Notes: generated by a model from the letters alone, not told the origin. DNA of 64,000 nt from Engraulis encrasicolus (GCF_034702125.1 NC_085878.1:16989057-17053056); one strand, 5' to 3'. Positions 44,401-58,526 are shown, counted from the first letter of the stretch. A program made the numbers and translations.

Positions 44401-47400
44401 GCCTCCTATATACTCGAGGGCCATGGAGCCTGAAGATGCCAGCACACAGAGCTTTGTCCAGCCTTGAGGAGCTGGATTAAGTTCCCCTCAGCTTCACACA
44501 AGCCCCACTTCTTCTTTTTGGCTGGTCTCCCCCCAAAAGCCTCGTCTCCCCATGACATGGTCAAACCCCCCCAAGCCAAAGCGGATTTACAAACCACCAG
44601 CTGGGTACGGAACATCTCATTACAGGCATGGAGGGGGAAAAGCTGCCGTGTGGCCCCTCACCAACCAATTCCATGGAGTGGCACAGCCATGACGGTTGCG
44701 TGCTTGCGTGTGTCTGTATTTGTCATTGTGTGTGTGTGTGTGTGTGTGTACTGTACATGTGTCATGTGTCAGTGTGCTTGCGCCCATTGAAGCATGAGCC
44801 AAGGGGTTTCGTGTGGCCAGCTCACATGTGTGTATGTTTGCCGTTCTTTCTCCTGATCTGCCACTGGTGGTTTCGCTCACTTCCCTCATCGCTGGAAAAA
44901 ATGCGGTGAATTAAGTTGTCATCGACAGAGGCTGGATATAGAAGGCCTTGTCATATACGGCTCAGAGGAACAGCATGGGGCTTAGGCGTCTCTTCTGCTT
45001 CTGTATTGAGGCGTGATGCTATGAGGCATAAACCATGGCTAGGCCCCGTGGCTTGTCCCAGAGCTCAGGCTCAGGTTGCAGTTAAAGGAAGCAGCGAGAC
45101 ACTCAGGCCTCCCTCCTCAATGATCTTACCATCTCATGCTTTTTGGAGTATAGGGCCAAGTGCCTAATGGATCAGACATACAATGCTTTGTTAGAAGAAG
45201 TAACAAAATAATGTGGAACATACAACACAAATGAAGATAGTTGCTTTTGATTAAGACACAGCACTTTGCTCAGTTTGCACTGTTTTAAATGCACTTTATA
45301 AATAACTTTTTCTTACTTACTATTTTGATTTGATTTGAAAAAGTGGATGGATCTGGAGTGGGTGTCGTTTTACTGTAAATGCCCAAAACAACTGATATGG
45401 ATCAATCATCAAAATCTAGCCTATAATGAATTACAGGTTTGTGTCTTTAAAAAGACTGCTCCCTGTTGGTGAGTGTGGAGGACATGAGCACGGTAAATAC
45501 TTTTTTTTACTCATTTGGCAGGGTTACACGTGTCCATGACATGCTTCCCTCCTCTCCAGGCAAGAGCAGGTCTGGCCGTTAGGAAGTGTATTTGGACAGC
45601 TGCATAGTGTTGTGCTGCACTGCCTGTAGCAGCAGCAGCAGCGGCGGTGGCCAAGGAGCTCAGGTGGCAGCTGTGCTCCAGCCCAAACACCTCCTCTCTA
45701 ACCCTGGCTCCAGTCCCTCCTTGACGAGGTTAAATTAATACATGTTCCCGTTACCTGATGGTGTCTGTTTTTGTTTGAGTAGTTTTGCTGTATGGATAGG
45801 AGTTTGTTTAAAACATGGTAATTCCCTTATTGTGTCAACTCTAATATTGGGCAATCTGTAGTGGGCCAAGGCCTATACACAAAGAAAACGGAAAATCAAT
45901 GCACTGTTTTATAATCATATACAAAGCAGTTATGAATGATGATTAGGCCCATAACCTTTCACAACTGTCAAACCAGCAATTTAATTAATGAGCTAACAGT
46001 TCAGAACATGTACAGAACATTTCCAATTAGGCTATACTTAAATGGGCCTCATAACTGACTCCATAGCTGAAATCCTCTGCTGAGATGCGTAAATGCGTAA
46101 GGGGAGGGGCTTCATATCAGATTTTGGCAGGTGCACACTAATGTAGCCTAATGAGCTAGAACTACAGCTTTCTGGATTAACTGTCTTGCACCAGTGTAAG
46201 TTACTTACGTGAAGTCAGCATTGTACGGCTCGTTTGTAGCTGAAGTTACATGTGCCTTAACGGTGGAATTGTTAAATATTAGCGAGATGTATGATAATTG
46301 GTAGGCTATGCTGATGATGAAGTAGCTACAATGTAGTTACAGTACTGCTACCGAATGTAATTAGCTAGATTATATGCGTAACAGCGCCGCGTGTGTATTT
46401 TGAATGTTTACATTTCGTTTGAGAATGTGTTTCGGTAGGTTATGAACAACAAACCTGCCATTGACATCAAGGAAACTCCATCTAATCGCTCCTGGCTGCT
46501 GCTGTTTACTGTTGGTGGTGCTGCACCTGCAGCTGGGTTACTTGACCTCTGGTGCTTCCATGATGTCCAGCTGAATTTGGCGGTAGGAGCGCAAAAACTC
46601 GAGTGAGTAGACGGATAAAGCTCTATCTGAATCAATTACAAAAAGCAAAATATTGCTATGCTGACCATCATACCTCACGTGTAGTAATTTGTTGTTCTGA
46701 AATTTCACTGTTTGTTTTCAGGCTAATACTTGCCATTTGCCCTATTGGCCTGACTACCAAGCTGGTTTATTACTTCAGGTAAGAGTGCAACTCATTATGT
46801 AGGCCTATTGCTTAGTCAAAAGTCGGTCTAGAAGCTAGAAACTTAATTATGCACTTGAGGTATTTAGTAATTAAAAACTTCTGTATTTGATTAGGACAGT
46901 ATTAACAGTAGGCAATAATAAAAGAAGTAGCCATGCATGGTAGGCCTATGTTTTATGTAAGGAGAAGGATTATGAGGCATTTCTGAGTCTACAATTTTAA
47001 TATGCTCCCTTTTGCACTGTTGGGATAGAAAGAAAACTTCTGAGCCGTTTCTTTACTTTTGGTATGCAGCCAGGGCTGAGGGGTGCTTCTAGGAGAGGCC
47101 TACCTCTCAATATTTCATGTCTCATTCCACACACTATATCTGATAGCTTTATCACTGCAGTGAGGTCAGGTGCTGACACTAGCATACGAGGGGCTTATAT
47201 TGCTCCAAACAACATCTATCAAAGACTCTATAAACCCGCTCCAGTGCGTGCACCATACCAGGACTGGCCTTGCACTAAAGAAACGCTCATCTATCATGTG
47301 GAGTTTGGCGTCCGAGAAGCAGTTTTTTGACTGAGGTGGGGACCGAGTGTCTGAAAGGAAATAATCACTCTTTATGGGAGCACATAGGTGCCCCACCAAT

Positions 47401-50400
47401 CATAATTTTGTTGTCCAAAGGTGTTTGGTGAGTGACGGTTTGACAAGTGTTCGGAGGTAAAAAAAAAAAAAAAAAGCTAATAAAGATGTAAAATAAGCCA
47501 GGATGCTCAGTGATTGTTACAGGGTCTTTGGGGACGCTACAAGAAAAGGTGTGTGTGTGTGGGGGGGGGGGGGGATAACAAAAATATTTTACTGGAAGCA
47601 TAGGGAAGATGTTGCAATATGCATACATGTGACTGATTAATGTGGATTTATGACCACATCACATTATAAAGTTCTGATATTTAAGAGGAATAATATATAA
47701 AACCAGACAAAAGAGTAAAAACCACCATATTATATCTCACTTGCAGCCTTTGGCATTCAGGGCATTGAAAACAAATAAAAGTGACTGTGGGCATTTTCAA
47801 AAGACATTGGCTCAGTTAAATAATTTATACCAACGTGGAGACCGTTTATAACTAGTCCTTGCCTTTAACGAGAGGAGAAACATTTCAAGGTTTTCACGTT
47901 CCTTGGATAATTATGACCATTTACACTGTTTTCAGTGAGATGGCACCATCCTGAAACATCCATCATGCTAAAGGAAAGAAAGAAAAGACTTGTCTTAGAA
48001 TGTCTGCTGGAAGGAATGTGTATGTGGGATCGATCCCAAACCAAACACATCAAAAGTATGTTTTATGTCTTGCCCCTATTTCTACACTGTATACTGCCAG
48101 CCATCTTTGTGCTGCAGATACGTAGCAAGCAGGAGCCTAACCTCATATTTGTAGTATTGAGGTTCTTGTTCTTTTCCATCTAGCATTAAGTGTAGATTCA
48201 AATACCAGACCTTGTACTGAAGGATCACTGTGTGTCATTCTCGACTGCAGTTTGTCAAGTTGATGGAAACAGTGTGACAAATTCATCTTTGGAATGTCAA
48301 TAATAATCAGCATGAATTAATTCACCATGATACCGCTCTGTGGTCTCACCGTCTAGCCGTCAGTTGTGGTGCTATTCTACTCATATTAAATGAATAAGGT
48401 CTATTTTTTTTACTTTCTGATGCATCCCATTATTAGCAGAAATAAGATTTGAGAAATCGACATGTCTGAAGTAATTGCAGTGACAAAGTGCTATTCAAAA
48501 GCTGCATTGCCTCAGGGCCCTACTTTAAGTGTGCTAATTTTGACCTAATCTATGACTGCTTTTAGAGAGCTTGAGGAAAGGCACACCCATTCAGGCCGTA
48601 AGATAGTCCACCACTTAGTTTAAGGCTATTTGTTAAACTTATATAATTCAACACATTTACACTCTCTGAAGTAGCGGAAATGAGCATTTCAGAGACCTGA
48701 TTTATTTTAATCAGGAAGGCATCATTGAGTGCATGTCTCACGTGGTAAGGAGAAATGGCCTCTTAGGAGCCAAAACAGGGAGGATCAATGTCGAGGAAAA
48801 CAGAAATAATTGTCCAGGCCCATTGCTTAATTGCCTTAAAAGCCCAGAAAGAGCAGTGCTGGCTAGCATGGTTGTCGGCTAACATGGTTGATATGCTAGA
48901 CAGTTTAATTATTTGGAAATGATTCCTGTATACATCAAGCAGTAATTGGGTCAAGGCACAGGGCTCGGCTCTCCACTCTCTGGTTTATGCTTGTGGAGTA
49001 TATGTTATGCATACACACTCATGTAAACTTTAGACCTGTTCCCAGAAGATAATATCAAGTACGATCATGATAATCTTTTGTTTAATTACTGTTCTTACTA
49101 ATCTAAATGTCCTTACGTTTAGACAGGCTTTGGGGCCACCCTCAGATTAAAACAAAATAACTTTATTACAAGAAGATATTGAAATATGAACCAGTCTAAA
49201 ACAAATGGAACTGGGTGGCCTTCATTTAAACCTTATAAGACAAATACAAATACTACAAAGCTTCAAATACTCAAACTACAGTCTTTTTATCTGTCCACAG
49301 TGACATTAACTTTTTGACTGTACTGAAGTTCCATTTGAATTATTGAGATTTTGACATTGCTTACACTTAGGCCTACTCTTACATTTTAAATTTACTTTTT
49401 TATCCCAAGTAGACAGTTTAGACAGCTTATGTGCTGGTCACACCGGTATCAAGACATGTAGGAAAAGTAGCTGTCCCATCATTTAAAACCTAGGGAAACA
49501 CCAAAACACTTTCATATTATAGTTGCGATTTGGTCAGAAATGTCTAACATCATCTTCAGCAGTTGTTTAAGTGATTGCAATTAAATGCAGCGCACTTCCT
49601 TTTCATGGTTTGTGCTGTCTGCATTTGACTCCTTCCATCAGAAATCCACACATTTGACCTTGTGGAGTTCTTTAATGTTTTTGGAGAATTTAAGCAACAT
49701 AAGGCTTAAACTAGTCTGTCATTTAGTAAAGAAACGAAGGCTGTATTCATGTACTGGTGTATTTTTCCTATTAAACATAGACCTCATGCTTGTTGCTGGC
49801 CAGCAATGATTGCGGTTGAAAATGAAAGGGGTCAAACCTATGGTATGAAATAGTGAGGCTGAGCCTGAACCACCATGCGGCTGACCTGATTCGGTTTAAT
49901 ATTATGACCTTTCATGGGTCAATATTTGGAGAATCAACATGGCGTTCAGAGAGGGACCCCACAGCGTGATTAGCTGAGATAATATCACAGTTTGTTTTTT
50001 ATTTTCCCAAATTTGTGTTTGACTTTCACAGTAGTACCTCCAATTCAAATATGCCTAACGTAAACTGTGCACGGAGAGAGATGGGTGAGATTTCCACACC
50101 ATCTATCACCGTGAACACAGAGCATCTTTTATTTCGCTGGAGATACTGACCTTGCCAAAATCTGTTTGATGTGATCAGTTCCAGATGTACATTTCGTTTT
50201 AACAGCCTACTCATTTTCTTTAATTCTTTGTAAGTCCCCTCCTTCCTGATTTTCACAGCCCGACACAGATCTACCTCTATGTTGGACTATAATTTTGAAG
50301 TACTCTAGGACTATCAGAATGATTGCTTCAGGCCCACATAAAACCTGAACTGTTGATACTTTTTCACACAGTGTAAACCCAATGCATTATTAATGTAATG

Positions 50401-51789
50401 AGTGGACCCACATGGACTGCTACATTCAGAAGAGCTATTGAGACTGGGATACTTTTTTGGGCCGTGGTGTGACTCGCTGTGGTGGAGTCTGCCAGCCCCA
50501 TGGCTATTGTTATCATTCCAGGGTTGAGTAACCGTAGCTGTTAGCAGTTGTTTGCCTGTTGCAACAGTGGGGACCAAACCCAGCAGAGGTTTTGGCTTCG
50601 TACTGTGGATTGGGGGAACGTGTCTTGGCACCCGCACCGTGATTCTATTTACGGCTTTTAACAGAAATCTGATTAAGGGAGGCATTTTAAGCGGAGTGAC
50701 CCGAAAGAGTGAGGAATGGGGGGAAAGTGCAGGGAGCCAGGAGGAACAGAAGCTTTCATTAAATCAGCAGTCGATGCCAGTGCTCCTCAGAGACCATAAA
50801 ATACCCCAACCATTCCCCACGTTTGTTTGAGGCAATATTGGCTACAAGTGTGTAAATGATTTAACGACGCACTCAGAGGGAAGGATAACTTGTGTTGGAT
50901 TTTGGATTATTGTTTGAGAATTAATAGTCAGTGTGTTAGAGCGCCATGGGACTCATTATACTGTATCGCTTAAATGGCTTGTAAATGTTTTCATCAGGGA
51001 GTAAATGAGAAATATATTCCTACTAGTAGTATGTGTTCCTTGTGCACCTGTTGAAAATTCTCCTCGGCATGAATAAAACTGTGCATAACATGGAATTCAA
51101 TCATAGTTACTTGCAGACATATTGAATTAGGACCTGGTCTGTCCCTCAGGACATAGCAGGTCAATTAAAACTATAACACGTTTTGACACTGTAACATGGT
51201 TTGCTGATCTAATGATGCACGTGTCTTGACCACCTCCGAAACCCCATGCCTACACTCCCGTCTCACACACCCCATCATATTTTTACCGTTAACACGCCCA
51301 TTGCCTAAAATCTCTCTCTTAAAAACCAGACATTATAAAATGCTTTGTGACTCCCAGGGATATAAGCATGAAGCTATGGCCTGCAGGGCTGCTAATGATG
51401 TCGATTTCACACAAAGACTGAGCGGTTGCCGTTAGCATGATGGGGCTAATTAGATATGGCTGAGGGTGTAAATGATAAGCCGGGCTGTCGATCATACCTT
51501 ATTAAGGCTGACGTGAATTACAAAGTCTTGTGTAATGGCGTTCTTGTTCTCCCATTATTTGATGCCTCAAAAAACAAACATGTCCCCCTCTGCTGTGTTA
51601 CAAGGTACATCTACTTTTAAAGCAGACTAGACTGCTACTCAAATGATCGTTATGGTTACTCACGGGTGCCGACAAGTCATTTGAAAGATAATGTGATGAG
51701 GTGAAAACACGAATCTCCATACCTCAGCATTTTCACAATGTCAGAGTAACAACTTGTCATGTGCTATGGGGAATTGACTGTTTCCCTTA
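44401..51789. other. Gene-free unique sequence
   Basis: No recognised gene. Simple repeats are (GT)n 44727-44749, (CAG)n near 45632, poly-A 47460-47475, and GT plus a G-run at 47549-47574. Unique blocks with regulatory flavour are about 48470-48950 and 51330-51560 (gctaattagatatggctgag, then ccttattaaggctgacg). A possible pair of tiny exons near 46450-46755 is listed separately. Confidence 0.4.
46447..46754 (+). other. Weak candidate two-exon small gene or pseudogene
   Basis: An ATG at about 46442 opens 55 codons to a stop (NNKPAIDIKETPSNRSWL ... GLLDLWCFHDVQLNLA), with a usable donor (ggcg|gtagga). About 120 bp further, ttgttttcag|gctaat ... cttcag|gtaagag is a textbook 57-bp exon with acceptor and donor. 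I recognise no protein family in either piece, and both may be chance. Confidence 0.2.
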
Positions 51790-51794
51790 GTTTG

Positions 51795-51930
51795 TTTTTC
51801 AGTTTTAGACATTCACCAGTGGGGAGAGAGAGACGGGGAAGGGCCGGCAAAGGACCTGGGCCGGGAATCGAACGTCAGCCGCATGTTAGACGAGTGCCCT
51901 ACCGTTTGGCCACGGCAGGGCCATCGCTGT
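51795..51930 (-). repeat. tRNA-derived SINE
   Basis: On the minus strand the A box is TGGCCAAACGG (51912-51902) and the B box GTTCGATTCCC (51873-51863), about 29 nt apart and within a tRNA-like layout (gggcactcgtctaacatgcg between them). The boxes are followed by a ggcccaggtcctttgcc-type tail. This is a polymerase III-transcribed retroposon head. The 3' tail is short and I could not see its LINE-like end. Confidence 0.8.
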
Positions 51931-53973
51931 GTGTTTCTAAAGTGATTCTAAAGTATATGATTTTGTTTTCAGTGTTTCACATTGTATTCACAATGGACAC
52001 AGTTGAAAACAGTGCCAGTTGTACGTTTAATTTCCACATGGTATGCTCACTGTATACTGCATTCTGTAAATCAATACATCCGGGCCTCATTCCAAAGTCA
52101 AGTTTGCATTTTGAGGTGTCAAGAAGTCCTGTCTGTAACACAAAACGGTAGGCCCTTTAATTTTGGACAGCACCAAACCAGGTTCTGTGAAACCATTCAG
52201 TAAACATCAAACTAAAGTGAGGGTTTTGAAGCTGTGTCACTGAGATGCAAACCCTTTGGTTTAACTGTCAAATTTAATTTAGTTTTGGGTCACATATTAT
52301 GGAGATATTATTATTAATAATACCTTACATTATATCCTCAGCCCTACTAGCCCGGTAGGGAAGTGCATAGTCCACTGATTCTTGGCAAGCCAGGAGAAAC
52401 TTTTTCTCTGACTAACTTAAGTAAGTGAATATTCCGTGAGTACTACCTTGATTTTCTGCACAAGAATTTCTTTTGTTTGAGCCTTATGCCGGTATGTGGA
52501 TGAATAGCTCAAGGTGGAGCACGCATGACAGGACCGCAGGCAGTGATGCTGATAAATAGCTCGGATTTGTTTGAGTTTCATCTGTTTAAGAGATGGTGGA
52601 CGCTTTCCCCCAACCCATTCACTAAAACACTCCCCTGGAAGTACTTTTCCTCCTCAGCAGGTGGCCTGCATATGCAGTGCCCCCCACCCCCAACCCCCTT
52701 TCGGTAAGCGCTGCTGGTATTTTTTTGCCCCGACCGTTAATGATCGCACAGAGCATCTGTCATCCATGCTCTCAACGATTACTCATGTCAGAGTGGAACG
52801 GACAGAGAGCTGGAGCTGGCCCTGCCCAGCGGGATTCTGGGACTGGTTGGTGAAGACGAGGAGGAGGGCGGGACCCAGGCTAGCGTCAGGGGCAGCAAGA
52901 TGGTGATGCGTTGCGTTGCGTTGCGTTGCGCTGCTCTGCGTGGGACGACTATGAGTGATGTTGAGAGAATCTGGGCAAACTGTCGGGTGAGAACTGGAAG
53001 TGATTTGGGGGATCTCTGGGATGCAGCACTATACAGGATTTAAAGGCTTAGCCTGACTTGCAACGTGTGACTCCATAGTGCTGGTGATGCCAAACATCCC
53101 TGTACTTATGCAGACACCTCTTGTGAATTTGAGGACGTTAACTCCTGCTTTATTTCAAATTTCTCCCACACCTACTATATTTAAATTGATCCTCCCTCCT
53201 CTATAATCTCTTGTCTTTTTTACTTTCCACTTTCTCCCTCTCCGTCACTCTCCCTCCCTATTCTCTCAATCTTCCCTTTCCACCCACTCCCCCTCCCTTC
53301 ATGTATCACCGCCATGTGGTGAGAATTTGTCAGCTTCATTATGGGAGTTTAGAGTTAAGAGAGAGAAATATTTATGTTACAAGGGCGTTTTACAATAAGA
53401 GCGCTGTTCCCCCTTGTTTGGACGGTTCCGCAGGTGTGGTTCTTATGGCGCTCGCTGATGCCTCCATAAACCACAGCAGAACATTAAACAGCAGATGTGC
53501 TCCTCCGAGAGACACCATTAGCCAGCCAGCCACTCCTTCCTCCGCCTTGACTGGGGAAGTGAGCGCTTGAAAAGAAGACAACGACAACGGCATGAGGAGG
53601 TGGGCAGATGCGGCATAGTGTAGTGGAGGAAGAGCCCGCCAGCCTGTGGCGCATACAGACACAAGTAACAGGCCCTCCAGGAGAAGACATCCCCTCCCCA
53701 AACAGACTAATGGCTTCCACGGGACCAGAGTGGTGGAGGAGAGGAGTGGGATGGGGTGGGGTAGGGTAGGGTAGAATGGGATGGTTTGAAGTAGACCGGA
53801 TGGATAAAACAGACACCTGTCCTTTTTCAAAGAAAGTTTTGAGGTCCTCAGCCATTCTTTGTGCTCAACAAAGATGCAGGATGCTCAAGCTGTTTCACAA
53901 AGTACAGTCTTTTTTGTGATGGCATGACATAGACACCTGTTTATACAAGCCTTGAATCAGTATGTTTATTAAT
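51931..53973. other. Gene-free sequence with short repeats
   Basis: No recognised gene. A pentamer repeat (TGCGT)n is at 52907-52930. A pyrimidine-rich block is at 53180-53300. A G-rich block at 53740-53780 (ggggtggggtagggtagggt) has several G3+ runs and could form a quadruplex. Confidence 0.5.
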
Positions 53974-54007
53974 GTCTGTGTCTGTGTCTGTGTCTGTGTC
54001 TATGTCC

Positions 54008-54087
<80 letters not shown>

Positions 54088-54145
54088 GTCTCTCTCCTCT
54101 CTCTCTCTCTCTCTCCCCCCTCTCTATCTCTCTCTCTCTCTCTGT
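53974..54145. repeat. (TGTC)n then (CT)n microsatellite
   Basis: About five TGTGTC units (53974-54006), then about 135 bp of CT/TC with a few interruptions. Predicted open frames are low complexity. Confidence 0.95.
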
Positions 54146-54542
54146 CAAAATTTGTATTTATGTTGTTAAATTGTGCATTGTACAACTAATCACTTTGGTT
54201 TTACAATTCACTAACAGGAACACTTTAGGCCCAGAAGAGCTTAGTAGTAGGATAGAGTAGGTTGGTATGCATTTGATGACTTTTAAAACAGAATGACGAC
54301 TATGCAAAAGTTGATTGTGCAGAACAAATTGTTTTTCACTTAGATCTTATTAGGTGTTTATGTTGATCTGTGTTGGTTTAGGCAAGCCCAGGAGGAAAGT
54401 TTTATGATCCTAATAACACAGTCTCTGCTGTGCTGACAGGTCAAACATTTAAGCCATAGGTGCAAATTTGCACTTTTAACCCATTTAAGCCATAGGTGCA
54501 TATTTATAAATGAAATTTAACATTCTGCTCACCCAAGCACCA

Positions 54543-54598
54543 GTGTGTGTGTGTGTGTGAGTGGGCGTGTGCGTGTGTGTGTGTGGGTGGATGCGTGG

Positions 54599-54677
<79 letters not shown>
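54543..54677. repeat. GT-rich run followed by (CA)n microsatellite
   Basis: (GT)n with interruptions at 54543-54597 directly abuts (CA)38-39 (54600-54677). The GT/CA junction is an inverted simple repeat that can fold back. Confidence 0.95.
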
Positions 54678-54680
<3 letters not shown>

Positions 54681-56470
54681 GTGCATGCATATGACTGTGT
54701 GTGTGTCTGTGAGTGCTTGGGAACATGTGTGTTCTCCAGGATGTGTGTTCATTCTTGTTGTTCTGAAAGGGGCGAGTGTAAAAGAATGAACCAAACCCCC
54801 AGAAGAGTTTGATGAGTGATTGGGGCATCCACTAGGCCTCTTCTGTAGTCATAAGAAAGTCTGCGGTGCCTTTTTAAACCCCCCCTGCTGCTTTGTTTTA
54901 TATGCCTAAAGGATGCAAATGAGCCACTTAGTAACCACATCAATTACCCCACCTGGTCTCTTATTAAGGCGTTTGTGTTGTTTTTAAAGCGATCGTTACA
55001 TCCCGAACGGAGATGAGCAGCATTGGCGTCTGTTGAAGACGCTTGTGTTTGGGGTGTGTGCTTTGGAACCAATTAGGGCGAAAGGCCAAAGTCCTCGGGG
55101 AACCATGAAAAACAAAAGCTGCAAAAAAAGAGACGCCCGGCTTCTGACAATAACCGTAACTCATTGGTAATCCGATTGTGTTTGCCTGCCTGTGTGCTGC
55201 TGTGTGCACTGCCTGTGTGCTGCTCTCTTCTTTTTGCCGCGCCGCTGTCGGTCTGAAGTGACTGCGTGCGGGCCACTTCCTAGACAATGGCGCATCGGTG
55301 ATGTGCGCCGCTGATTGAGACAGCTCCTCAAGCGCTCTTCAATTCCGCGGAACTTGTTCCACCTTGGGAAGCCTCGTTCTGCCAATGCGGTCTTGCATTG
55401 TAAGCCTGGCAGGTTCATTGTCATCACTGCCATTACTTTGACATTACCACAGGAGACAGTCCAATTCATTGTAAGTGCCATTATTTCACAGTGTTTCAAG
55501 GGCTTTTTAATGCACAACTTAAAGAAGAAAAAAACACAAGCCGCTGCTACTCACACATGAGGCAATGCACAACATTGAATGAAAAAGAAGCTCACACCAA
55601 AATAAGTGGCAGGGCCTTCAGGAATGTGTATTTTGAGATGAAACAAACCTCCAGCCCCTCTTTTCTCTTTTTAAGTATTTTTTTCTTCCTCATTTAAATG
55701 GATGAAAGAGATTAAAATCTGCATTAATGCCCAAGCACTTAGCATGGCACTTGTGATGGAGAGACAGCTTTTTTTCTGAAATAGTGGAAAGGATAAACAG
55801 AGGCCCTGCTGAGAAAGAGGGATCTCACCCATCTCTGCATATTGAGAGCAGGGGCTTTAGATGAAGATGAAAGAAAAACTTAAAAGCGCATGCTGAAGAG
55901 GCCGTTAATTGAGCGGTGTGTATTGTGCAACATGAATCTAAACACAGTTGCCGTGCTGTACCGAGCTCGAGCTGCCACAGGCTGGGCTAGGGGCTAAGTC
56001 ATCCATCCCCCTGTACCCCCACCTCCTCTGGTCCTCTCAAAGAGGAGAGTATGTTTGTGAACTTATTATTGAGAAAACTGACACACTTAGGCCTTTGGAA
56101 ATGGCCAAAATATCAAACAGTGTTTTCTTATTTAGTGTTTGGGAAGCTTGCACACAATGCTATTTTGTGGCTTCTGAAAGCCATAACTACTGTATGTCTT
56201 TTGTTATCTGATAAAAGGGCAAATCTTGCCGCCCTGTATGGTGGCAAACAGATCTAACTTTGTCTGTTCTCAGTTTTTCCCACTGCACTGCTTTGTGTAC
56301 AGCTCGATGCTTGTTGGAGTTAATTCCATCGCCCCTGCCACGAAACCTTAACCACTGACCCTTGAACGGTGCATTATCAAAGCAAAGAGAATGGGAGAGC
56401 TGGAGAAAGACGGATAGCACGAACCATATTTCACTTTTTATTTTTAGAGTCTCGTAACCCTCTCTTTCTC
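54678..56470. other. Gene-free sequence, POU/E-box-like block at 54890-55000
   Basis: No recognised gene. 54905-54975 holds ATGCAAAT, gtaaccac, caattacc, cacctgg and cttattaaggcg close together in unique sequence, which is a pattern seen in vertebrate developmental enhancers. The evidence is motifs only. Confidence 0.35.
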
Positions 56471-56533
<63 letters not shown>

Positions 56534-56545
56534 TCTTTTCCTCCC
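56471..56545. repeat. (CT)n microsatellite
   Basis: About 25 CT units with short interruptions, flanked by further pyrimidine-rich sequence to about 56660. Confidence 0.95.
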
Positions 56546-56789
56546 TCCCTCTCTTGCGTTCTCATTCTCTGTATCACTCACTCGCTCTTCCTCACTTACC
56601 ATCTCTCTTACTCACGTACACTCTCTCCTCCTCCCCTTTCTCTTGCTCCTCCATTCACCCTGCCTTCGTCCCCTACAGTATTCTCGATAAGGTGACGTCG
56701 GCAGGCAGGCAGACAGGATTCTGTATCTGCTCAGGGCCGGGCTGGGGGGCTATTTCTGGAGGGCCCGACGTGTCTTTTTATGACCAGTG

Positions 56790-57020
56790 TGCTGCGCTGA
56801 GATGGAGGGGCCGGATAGCGTTGACCTCCGCCTGGGAGGGGAGAGTCGGAGCACTGAAGCAGAGAGCGATGGAGGTGGTTGGTGGCAGAGGAGGGACGGT
56901 GGTGGGTTGTTGTGGTGGTGGTGGTTGGTGACAGAGAGGACGCCGGTGGGGGTGGCAGAGCGAAGGAAGAGAGGGTGCGGAGAAAGAGAGCGTGCGCGCG
57001 AGAGAAGGGGGAAGTGTAAA
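56790..57020 (+). other. G/A-rich low-complexity tract
   Basis: Dominated by gg, gga and gtggt. Open frames here have compositional bias only. Confidence 0.6.
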
Positions 57021-57214
57021 TGAGGTTGAAACTGATCTGCCATTATGCTGCCCCTCTTCCCCTCTGATGGCCCAGGAAGCATATCAGACACATCCTATGT
57101 CATTTTATTTCAGGCTTTTCATTAGTGCTCTTATTTATGGCCCCCGACATGGACCATAGTGAAACAGAAAACCCGTTGGCGACACAGTCAGATATGTGCG
57201 GGTGCCGTGTTTGC

Positions 57215-57338
<124 letters not shown>

Positions 57339-57365
57339 CACGTGTGCACTGTACAGTTTGTCATG

Positions 57366-57493
57366 TGTGTGTGTGTCTGTGTGTGTGCACGCTACATAGT
57401 TTGGTGTGTGTGTGTGTGCGTGTGCGCGCGCGTTTGTGTGTGTGTGTGTGTGCGCGTGTGTGCGCGTGTGTGCTCGCACTGAACACAGTTTGC

Positions 57494-57574
<81 letters not shown>
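57366..57574. repeat. Interrupted GT tracts and second pure (GT)n
   Basis: Imperfect GT/GC at 57366-57476, then about 40 pure GT units (57493-57574). Confidence 0.95.
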
Positions 57575-57575
<1 letters not shown>

Positions 57576-58442
57576 CAATGTCATATGGATGCATTGCATC
57601 TTTATCTTCATTGTCACCTCAGCAGAGTTGTCGGGAGTCAGGACCCGGAGCAGGTCTCTAGCCACATAAGAGCTATTGTATGTTGGGCCAACCTTGACTG
57701 ACGCTTATCTGATGACGTCTGTTGATCCCTGTATAGTACACAAATCAGTCTGCATTTTTTAAAAGAGCAAAAATAAACACAGAACCAATACCACATATTC
57801 TGTCCAACGGTCCTCAGGAAGCCAGCGTTTTCCGAGAGGGGTCATAGTTCATCAGCTTTAAACTGATGGCACATTGTGTTTTGATTTCCTGTTTAGACTG
57901 TTTATGGAAATGGTACAACAACAGGACAAGCGGACCTTTGTGTGAGAATCGCTCATTATCAGATAGGAAGGGGGCTGTTTGAAAAAGAAAACATCTTGGT
58001 TTGTGAAGAGGTAGTAACCACCTTCATGTCAATGGCATAACCACCATAGTGTATACCTTCTTAAGCTGTGACATAAATAAGTGTGAAAGACATGCAAAAA
58101 ACCCCATAAAAATCAGTAAGGGACCAAAGACTTCTGAGCAGAACTATATACAACAATTCAGTAGTGAATGTATATTCATTTTGAATTAACATGTAATGAT
58201 TATGTTTGACTGCATCTTGTTTGGTGAGTGAACACACAAGCAGTGTTGGTGGCTGAAGTTTTGAGAAGTGGGACTCCAATTCACATCAGTGTAGCTTGTT
58301 TTGCTCAGTCAGTCTTGTGTATGAGAACACACAAGGCCCCTGGTTGGACTCAAATATTTAAACTGCAGGACAGTGCTCCACAGAAATAAGACATGCATTA
58401 TTTATGTGTTTGCTTTCTATTCCCTGGACCGTAGATTACTTT

Positions 58443-58443
<1 letters not shown>
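57575..58443. other. No recognisable gene
   Basis: Unique AT-rich sequence; nothing supported. Confidence 0.4.

Positions 58444-58522
<79 letters not shown>
58444..58522. repeat. (CT)n microsatellite
   Basis: About 39 uninterrupted CT units. Confidence 0.97.

Positions 58523-58526
<4 letters not shown>

Noticed and set aside
43825..44445. 206-codon minus-strand open frame
   Set aside because: Low-complexity Ser/Pro/Leu translation of a polypyrimidine tract.
47064..47330. 88-codon plus-strand open frame
   Set aside because: No motif recognised and no splice support.
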